Assembly (NCBI GenBank): GCA_030432755.1 | Contig: JAUILZ010000003.1 | Location: 124,001 to 188,000 of the forward strand | Direction: 5' to 3' | DNA: 64,000 nucleotides | Origin: Gammaproteobacteria bacterium | GTDB lineage: Bacteria > Pseudomonadota > Gammaproteobacteria > Arenicellales > Poriferihabitantaceae | Shown here: positions 59,385 to 64,000 of the stretch, piece after piece | Numbering within the stretch: the first letter of the stretch is position 1 | How the letters are laid out: every line of letters starts with the position of its first letter | The notes under the pieces: generated by a model | Databases searched by the model: none | What the model saw: only the letters and a program-made list of their open reading frames with translations | Told to the model about the DNA's origin: nothing | Translations under genes and position numbers: made by a program

Positions 59385-59518
59385 GCCCCCCCGGATGTAG
59401 GGAAATGTCACATAACTGTAACACTGATCCGGTAGGGACGCTGTGAAATATTACCGTTCGCCAGGACAGGCGGAGAACGATCCGACCGCGATCGGGCCAG
59501 ACAGGGAGAGAACGAGCC

Positions 59519-59541
59519 GATGCCTCCATGATGGAGGCATC
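59519..59541 (-). terminator. Strong stem-loop after grxD, possible terminator
   Basis: A perfect 10-bp stem with a 3-nt loop (GATGCCTCCA-TCA-TGGAGGCATC on the minus strand) starts 10 bp past the grxD stop codon. What follows is GGCTCGTTCTCTC, which is only weakly T-rich, so it may act with low efficiency or protect the mRNA end. Confidence 0.45.
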
Positions 59542-59551
59542 GCGTCACGAC

Positions 59552-59863
59552 TCAGGCGGCCGGCTTGAGCAGCTTTTCCAGCTCCCCGTTCTCGTACATC
59601 TCGGTGATGATGTCGCAGCCGCCGACGAATTCACCGCGCACGTAAAGCTGGGGAATCGTCGGCCACTGGGAGTAGGCCTTGATTCCCTCGCGTACGGCGT
59701 TGTCGGAGAGTACGTCCACGGAGGCGAAACGTACTTCCAGTGCCTGGAGGATGCCGGCGGTACGGCCGGAAAAGCCGCACTGGGGAAAATCGGGGGAGCC
59801 CTTCATGAAAAGGATGACCTCGTTGCCTTCGATCACTTCTTTCAACTGGTCTTGAATGGACAT
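59552..59863 (-). CDS. grxD: Monothiol glutaredoxin (GrxD/Grx4 type)
   Basis: The 103-residue monothiol glutaredoxin binds and carries [2Fe-2S] clusters. Cys29 lies in the CGFS motif of SPDFPQCGFSGRTAGIL, with WPTIPQLYVRGEFVGGCDI as the glutathione-binding region. Note the FPQCGFSGRT variant (SGRT rather than SR/QT). It lies 20 bp downstream of ibaG, a BolA-family gene: the classic Grx-BolA partnership. Confidence 0.95.
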   Translation of the reverse strand: MSIQDQLKEVIEGNEVILFMKGSPDFPQCGFSGRTAGILQALEVRFASVDVLSDNAVREGIKAYSQWPTIPQLYVRGEFVGGCDIITEMYENGELEKLLKPAA

Positions 59864-59882
59864 GGGAATGCTCTTGCGTAAT

Positions 59883-60125
59883 TTAATTGGGCTGACCCTG
59901 GTGTTCTTCCGGGGTCAGGGTTTTCATGGACAGCGCATGGATTTCCGCCTTCATCCGGTCACCCAGGGCGCGGTAAACCATCTGGTGACGCTGGATCAGG
60001 GACTTGCCGGCAAAATCCGGATGAATGATCAGCGCCTCGAAATGCGCGCCGTCGCCGGTGATCGCGACCTCGGTGCCGGGGAGTCCGGTCTCGATCCAGC
60101 CCTTGATGTCCTCTGGCGTAACCAT
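59883..60125 (-). CDS. ibaG: BolA/IbaG family protein
   Basis: The 80-residue protein has the BolA fold: VAITGDGAHFEALIIHPDFAGKSLIQRHQMVYRALGDRM, with a conserved His and the C-terminal IHALSMKTLTPEE. BolA-type proteins form cluster-bridged dimers with monothiol glutaredoxins. The start at 60125 is set by homology. It lies just past mlaB and upstream of grxD, so it links Mla lipid transport and Fe-S handling genes in one transcript. Confidence 0.9.
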   Translation of the reverse strand: MVTPEDIKGWIETGLPGTEVAITGDGAHFEALIIHPDFAGKSLIQRHQMVYRALGDRMKAEIHALSMKTLTPEEHQGQPN

Positions 60126-60177
60126 GTGCCGTCGATAGTGAAAATGTTTCCGTTTCAGGTGGGGGCCTGGGGCCGGA

Positions 60178-60516
60178 TCACAAGTCCCCGCTGCCCACGC
60201 CCGCCAATGGTTCGCCGGCATCGGTAGCCTCCCCTTCCACGTCGCCGATCAACATGCCCAGACCTGCAACACGCAGAAGAGAGCGCATCTGCGCCGGAGC
60301 ATTTTCGGGAATCAGCCGGCAACCGGCGGCCTCGGCCTGGCGAATCCAGTATACCAGCAGCGCCAGCCCGGCACTGTCGGTATTCTCTATTCCCGCGAGG
60401 TCCAGGCGGCAGTCTCCCGCGGGAAAATCCGGGGTGCTGCGGTAGGCGGCGGCGGCATTATCCACGGTGAGATCACCGCGCAGGGAAAAGCCACCATCGT
60501 CACGGGTAATTTCCAT
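60178..60516 (-). CDS. mlaB: STAS-domain protein MlaB
   Basis: MlaB is the cytoplasmic STAS subunit of the MlaFEDB complex. The 112-residue protein has the STAS core RLDLAGIENTDSAGLALLVYWI, with the conserved Thr/Ser-Ala-Gly motif, then AGCRLIPENAPAQMRSLLRVAG. It is the last mla gene; ibaG starts about 50 bp downstream. Confidence 0.92.
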   Translation of the reverse strand: MEITRDDGGFSLRGDLTVDNAAAAYRSTPDFPAGDCRLDLAGIENTDSAGLALLVYWIRQAEAAGCRLIPENAPAQMRSLLRVAGLGMLIGDVEGEATDAGEPLAGVGSGDL

Positions 60517-60547
60517 CAGCGGACTCGGCTGGTTCTCCGATCGACGA

Positions 60548-61204
60548 TCAACTGGGCTGATCGCTGTTGTTGGCTTCTCGCATGGAATCGATCAGACCGT
60601 CGAGGCCCAGGCTGCGAATGGAGGCGCCGTACGTCTTGCGGTAGTTGGTGACCAGGTTCACCCCGGCAATGGTCATGTTGTAGATCTTCCACTGCGTATC
60701 CTCACCGAGGATCATGTAGTAGTTGACCGGAATGGGCGGACCATCCGACAGGGTCACCTCGGATTCCACCGTCGCGGATTTCAATCCCCCGCGTTCCTTG
60801 ATCTCTGTTGCCTTGAAATCCATTTTCTCCTCGCCCGTATACTGGAACAGCGCGGTGGCATAGGTACGGATCAGCAGCTTGCGGAACTCTTCGCCGAAGG
60901 CCATCCGCTGTTCCGGGGTCGCCGTTTTCCAGCTCTGCGCCAGTACCAGCTTGGAGATGCGATCGAAGTCGAAGTACGGCCGGGTGATCCGGTCCACCAT
61001 CTCGTACAGCGCCGGCCTGTCGTCCGCAAGCTCGCTCCGCCGCTCGGTAAATTCCTCCAGCAGCGTATCCACCGCGGTGCTGATTTCCGCCTCCGGTGAC
61101 TCCTGGGCACTGGCGCCGGGAACATGGAAGAGCCCCATCCAGGCCCCCGCCAGGGCGCCCAGAATACTGAGTGTCAGTCGCCTTTTCGCGCGGCTCGCGA
61201 TCAT
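60548..61204 (-). CDS. mlaC: Phospholipid-binding periplasmic protein MlaC
   Basis: MlaC shuttles phospholipid between the outer-membrane MlaA complex and the inner-membrane MlaFEDB. The 218-residue precursor has a signal peptide (LSILGALAGAWMGLF...SAQE) and the family region ITRPYFDFDRISKLVLAQSWKTATPEQRMAF with EEFRKLLIRTYATAL. It follows mlaD by about 35 bp. Confidence 0.94.
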   Translation of the reverse strand: MIASRAKRRLTLSILGALAGAWMGLFHVPGASAQESPEAEISTAVDTLLEEFTERRSELADDRPALYEMVDRITRPYFDFDRISKLVLAQSWKTATPEQRMAFGEEFRKLLIRTYATALFQYTGEEKMDFKATEIKERGGLKSATVESEVTLSDGPPIPVNYYMILGEDTQWKIYNMTIAGVNLVTNYRKTYGASIRSLGLDGLIDSMREANNSDQPS

Positions 61205-61240
61205 TGCGTTCTCCTGCTGTCGTTACTGCTGTTTTCGATA

Positions 61241-61708
61241 CTACTTGTCTTCATTGTTGCCTGCCTGGCTGAACATGAACTGACTGATCAGCGTCTCCAG
61301 CTGGATAGCCGACTGGGTAATCTCGATCTCGTCGCCGGCAACGAGGTAGATATCCTCCGCGCCGGGATCGAGGCCGACGAACTGGGCGCCCAGCAATCCC
61401 GAGGTGAGTATGCTCGCACCGCTATCGATGGGCAGGTTGTCGTAGTAGGCGTCGATGTCCATGTTCACCACGGCGCTGTAATCGTCCTTGTCTATGACGA
61501 TCTCCGCCACCCGGCCGATGCGCACGCCGCCGACCATGACGGGCGCCTTCGCGCTGAGACCGCCGACGTTCTGGAAGCGGGCCGCGATACGGTACACGTC
61601 GCTACCGGTCCCCGCCGATCCGCTGACCTTGAACGCCAGCATGGCCAGCGAGGCCATTCCGAGGATCATAAACAGGCCGACCCAGACTTCGATGGTTTTC
61701 TTTTGCAC
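61241..61708 (-). CDS. mlaD: MCE-domain lipid transport protein MlaD
   Basis: MlaD is an inner-membrane-anchored hexameric MCE ring. The 155-residue product has an N-terminal anchor (EVWVGLFMILGMASLAMLAF) and the MCE domain with YRIAARFQNVGGLSAKAPVMVGGVRIGRV and LLGAQFVGLDPGAEDIYLVAGDE. Length is close to E. coli MlaD (183), with a shorter tail. Confidence 0.94.
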   Translation of the reverse strand: MQKKTIEVWVGLFMILGMASLAMLAFKVSGSAGTGSDVYRIAARFQNVGGLSAKAPVMVGGVRIGRVAEIVIDKDDYSAVVNMDIDAYYDNLPIDSGASILTSGLLGAQFVGLDPGAEDIYLVAGDEIEITQSAIQLETLISQFMFSQAGNNEDK

Positions 61709-61710
61709 GC

Positions 61711-62490
61711 TTACAAACCTCCAAACATTAAGGCCGTGAGGATGAAATCCCCGCCAAGCACGGCCAGTGACGATGTCACCACCGTGCGGGTGGTAGCGCG
61801 GCTGACGCCTTCCGAGGTGGGTACCGCGTCATAACCTTCGAACAGCGCTACCCAGGTGACGATGAAGCCGAACACCACGCTCTTGATGACGCCATTGAGC
61901 ACGTCATCCACCAGGTCGACGCCTTCCTTCATCGAGGACCAGTATACGCCCGGATCGACGCCAAACTGGCCGTGGCCGATGAGATAGCCGCCGATGACAC
62001 CGATGGCGCTCATCATCGCCGCCAGCAACGGCAACGCGATGAGACCCGCGACGAAGCGCGGGCCGATGACCCGTTGCATCGGATCCACCGCCATCATCTC
62101 CATCGCGGAGAGTTGCTCCGTCGCCTTCATGAGGCCAATCTCGGCCGTCAGCGCGGAACCCGCGCGGCCGGCGAACAGCAGGGCCGAAAGCACCGGTCCC
62201 AGTTCGCGCACCAGGAACAGCGCCACCACGAGGCCAAGGCTGGATTCCGCGCTGAAATTCACCAGCTGGTAGTAGCCCTGGAGGCCGAGCACCATGCCGA
62301 CGAACAGGCCTGAAACCAGGATGATGAGCATCGTCAGCACGCCGATGGCATAAAGCTGCTGCACCACCAGGCCAAAACGCGGGAGACAGCGGACCGCGCC
62401 GGACAGCGCCTGGACGAGGAACAGGAGCGAATGCCCCAGACGCGAGGTGAAGTCTATCGCCGTGCGCCCCAGCGACTGGATCCATTGCAT
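61711..62490 (-). CDS. mlaE: ABC transporter permease MlaE
   Basis: MlaE is the membrane subunit of the lipid ABC transporter. The 259-residue protein has about five hydrophobic helices and the conserved [36 protein letters not shown] segment typical of the family. Its start overlaps the mlaF stop by one base and mlaD follows 2 bp later. Confidence 0.95.
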   Translation of the reverse strand: MQWIQSLGRTAIDFTSRLGHSLLFLVQALSGAVRCLPRFGLVVQQLYAIGVLTMLIILVSGLFVGMVLGLQGYYQLVNFSAESSLGLVVALFLVRELGPVLSALLFAGRAGSALTAEIGLMKATEQLSAMEMMAVDPMQRVIGPRFVAGLIALPLLAAMMSAIGVIGGYLIGHGQFGVDPGVYWSSMKEGVDLVDDVLNGVIKSVVFGFIVTWVALFEGYDAVPTSEGVSRATTRTVVTSSLAVLGGDFILTALMFGGL

Positions 62491-63317
62491 CAGCCGTTCC
62501 CCCGCAGGTCCTCGCCATAGTCCGTCGCCGGGTAGTGGTATCCCACGGGTCCGTCCGGCAACCCTCGCATGAACTGCCGCGTCTCGGGTTGCTCGCTGTT
62601 CTGCATCTCTTCCGGCGTGCCGTGGCTCATCACCTTGCCGTTACCGAGCAGGTAGACGTAGTCGGCGATACTGCAGCCTTCATGAACGTCGTGGGTGACC
62701 ACCACGGAGGTCAGCCCCATCGCATCGTTCAGTTCCCGGATCAGGCTCACGATCACGCCCATGGAGATCGGGTCGAGACCGACGAAGGGTTCGTCGTACA
62801 TGATCATCGCCGGATCCAGTACGATGGCGCGCGCGAGGGCCACCCGCCTGGACATTCCACCGGACAGTGACGACGGCATCAGGTCGCGCGCGCCGCGCAG
62901 CCCCACCAGTTGCAGCTTCATCAGCACCAGGATCCGGATCAGCGGTTCCGGCAGGTCGGTCTGCTCGCGCAGTGGAAACGCGACGTTCTCGAATACCGAG
63001 AGATCGGTCAGCAAAGCGCTGCTCTGGAACAGCATGCCCATGTTGCGGCGCATGGCGTAGAGCCTCTCACCAGCGCCGAACGGGACCACCTCGCCATCGA
63101 AGCGCACTTCTCCGCGTGACGGCTTCAGGCGGCCACCGAAGAAACTGAGCAGGGTGGATTTTCCGCAGCCGCTGGGCCCCATGATCACGGTGACCTTGCC
63201 GCGCGGAATTTGCATGTCCAGCCCATCGAAGATCAGGCGGCCGTTGTAGCCGAATTGAAGGTCAGACACCTTGACCATGGGGCTATCAAAGTGTTCGCTG
63301 TCTTGCTGGGGAGTCAT
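62490..63317 (-). CDS. mlaF: ABC transporter ATP-binding protein MlaF
   Basis: MlaF is the ATPase of the MlaFEDB lipid transporter. The 275-residue protein has Walker [17 protein letters not shown], the Q-loop region [20 protein letters not shown], signature [16 protein letters not shown] and Walker [13 protein letters not shown]. It heads the operon mlaF-E-D-C-B. The C-terminal extension is a little longer than that in E. coli. Confidence 0.95.
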   Translation of the reverse strand: MTPQQDSEHFDSPMVKVSDLQFGYNGRLIFDGLDMQIPRGKVTVIMGPSGCGKSTLLSFFGGRLKPSRGEVRFDGEVVPFGAGERLYAMRRNMGMLFQSSALLTDLSVFENVAFPLREQTDLPEPLIRILVLMKLQLVGLRGARDLMPSSLSGGMSRRVALARAIVLDPAMIMYDEPFVGLDPISMGVIVSLIRELNDAMGLTSVVVTHDVHEGCSIADYVYLLGNGKVMSHGTPEEMQNSEQPETRQFMRGLPDGPVGYHYPATDYGEDLRGNG

Positions 63318-63477
63318 TCGCGGGGCAATGGAATACCGCCCGTCGGCGGTTCGGAATCGGCGGATTTTAACAGAATGCCTCCACGGTACAGCAGCGATCT
63401 TGTGCCCCGGGTTCAGGCTGGGTTAAGGTGCACCCGGTTTCCCTGTCCTCGCTCTCACCAACGTTAAGGACATCGCA

Positions 63478-64000
63478 ATGCCGAGTTTCCATTGTCGTCA
63501 GGCCGATTCGGGTCTCACCCTGTCCAGGTCCTGCCGGTGGCTCCGTGCAGCCTGCTGCGTTTCCCTGCTGGCCCTCCTGGCTTCCTGTGTCTCACCGGGA
63601 GGCGGGACGGTATACGGACCAGCGACGCCCTATGTTTCAGCGGGCGATGTCGTGGTATTGAACCAGGCGATCGTGGAGACCACGGGTGGCGAACGCGCCT
63701 ACTTACAGCACGGACAATCTATGCCGCGTAAAGCAGTCTATCAGCGCGATCCGTTCTGCTACTTTCACGTCTATCGTGATCAGTCGGTACTCGACACGGA
63801 GCTACACGTTTCACCGGACCGGTTCCGCATTTCCACCATCAGCACTGGCGTCGAGCTGTCGGAGTTACCAGCGCGCGTACAACTGGCATTTTTCGGCGAA
63901 TACATCACCCAGGAGGCAAGCGCCGAGAACCTGATGATTCGCATGGCGCTGGTGTCCGATACCCAACCCGCCGTGCGCTGGCTCAAGTGCGGAATATTCG
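63478..64000 (+). CDS. Lipoprotein of unknown function, C-terminal part missing
   Basis: The frame opens with ATG at 63478, with AAGGA about 10 bp upstream, and runs past the right edge (174 residues seen). A long signal peptide ends in a lipobox, LLASC (Cys37), so the product should be processed by Lgt. The rest includes GGGTVYGPATPYVSAGDVVV and a CYFHVYRD segment, with no family I recognise. It is divergent from mlaF, which leaves open a link with the outer membrane. Confidence 0.7.
   Translation, partial: MPSFHCRQADSGLTLSRSCRWLRAACCVSLLALLASCVSPGGGTVYGPATPYVSAGDVVVLNQAIVETTGGERAYLQHGQSMPRKAVYQRDPFCYFHVYRDQSVLDTELHVSPDRFRISTISTGVELSELPARVQLAFFGEYITQEASAENLMIRMALVSDTQPAVRWLKCGIF

Overview
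The window reads as chromosomal DNA of a GC-rich gammaproteobacterium that gains energy from sulfur. The evidence is a complete aprMBA set (membrane anchor plus both subunits of dissimilatory APS reductase) and a homodimeric-type ATP sulfurylase (sat). Together these carry the AMP-dependent sulfite-to-sulfate branch known from purple sulfur bacteria and related sulfur oxidisers. The gammaproteobacterial order smc-zipA-ligA, the rpmF-plsX-fabH...holB-pilZ-tatD array and an mlaFEDCB operon support the class assignment. I cannot name the genus. No rRNA, tRNA, CRISPR array, insertion sequence or phage gene was seen.

Layout. 0-1.6 kb: start of an MttB-family methyltransferase (cut by the window edge) with a GlxA/GbdR-type AraC regulator. 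1.7-8.7 kb: SDR-like epimerase, acyltransferase 3, gshB-prpE (minus), then an enoyl-CoA hydratase and an MFS transporter (plus). 8.8-12.4 kb: clpS-clpA, an ErpA/IscA-type Fe-S carrier, yggX. 12.6-21.7 kb: one long minus-strand array, rpmF-plsX-fabH-fabG-acpP-fabF-mltG-tmk-holB-pilZ-tatD, lacking the usual yceD, fabD and pabC. 22-27.3 kb: DAHP synthase and sat, UDP-glucuronate decarboxylase, trxB-smr, and a small periplasmic cytochrome c. 27.5-31.3 kb: an accessory-looking block with a secreted beta/gamma-crystallin-like protein divergent from two tandem paralogous secreted beta-helix proteins. 31.5-37 kb: the apr operon, aprM-aprB-aprA followed by four co-directional genes (a 117-aa unknown, slyD, a TPR protein and a 53-aa unknown). 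37.4-47.5 kb: smc-zipA-ligA-glutaredoxin-FAD oxidase-alkB-DUF4389. 47.7-52.7 kb: small membrane and secreted proteins, lgt, a YyaL-type protein and trmB. 52.8-58.6 kb: a thiolase/FadJ-like beta-oxidation pair and a LysR/Rieske oxygenase divergent pair. 58.6-63.3 kb: a secreted M91-type metallopeptidase, grxD-ibaG and mlaBCDEF. The window ends inside a lipoprotein gene.

How it fits together. Sat and AprMBA would pass electrons from sulfite oxidation to the membrane and make ATP by sulfate release. The fatty-acid array, the beta-oxidation pair, PrpE and the Mla transporter cover acyl-chain synthesis, breakdown and outer-membrane lipid balance. MttB/GlxA and a Rieske oxygenase with a Glu bridging residue hint at use of methylated amines or betaines, but neither substrate is proven. 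The most novel-looking parts are the genes trailing aprA, the crystallin/beta-helix secreted block, a ZipA with what looks like a duplicated C-terminal domain, and a secreted M91-like protease.
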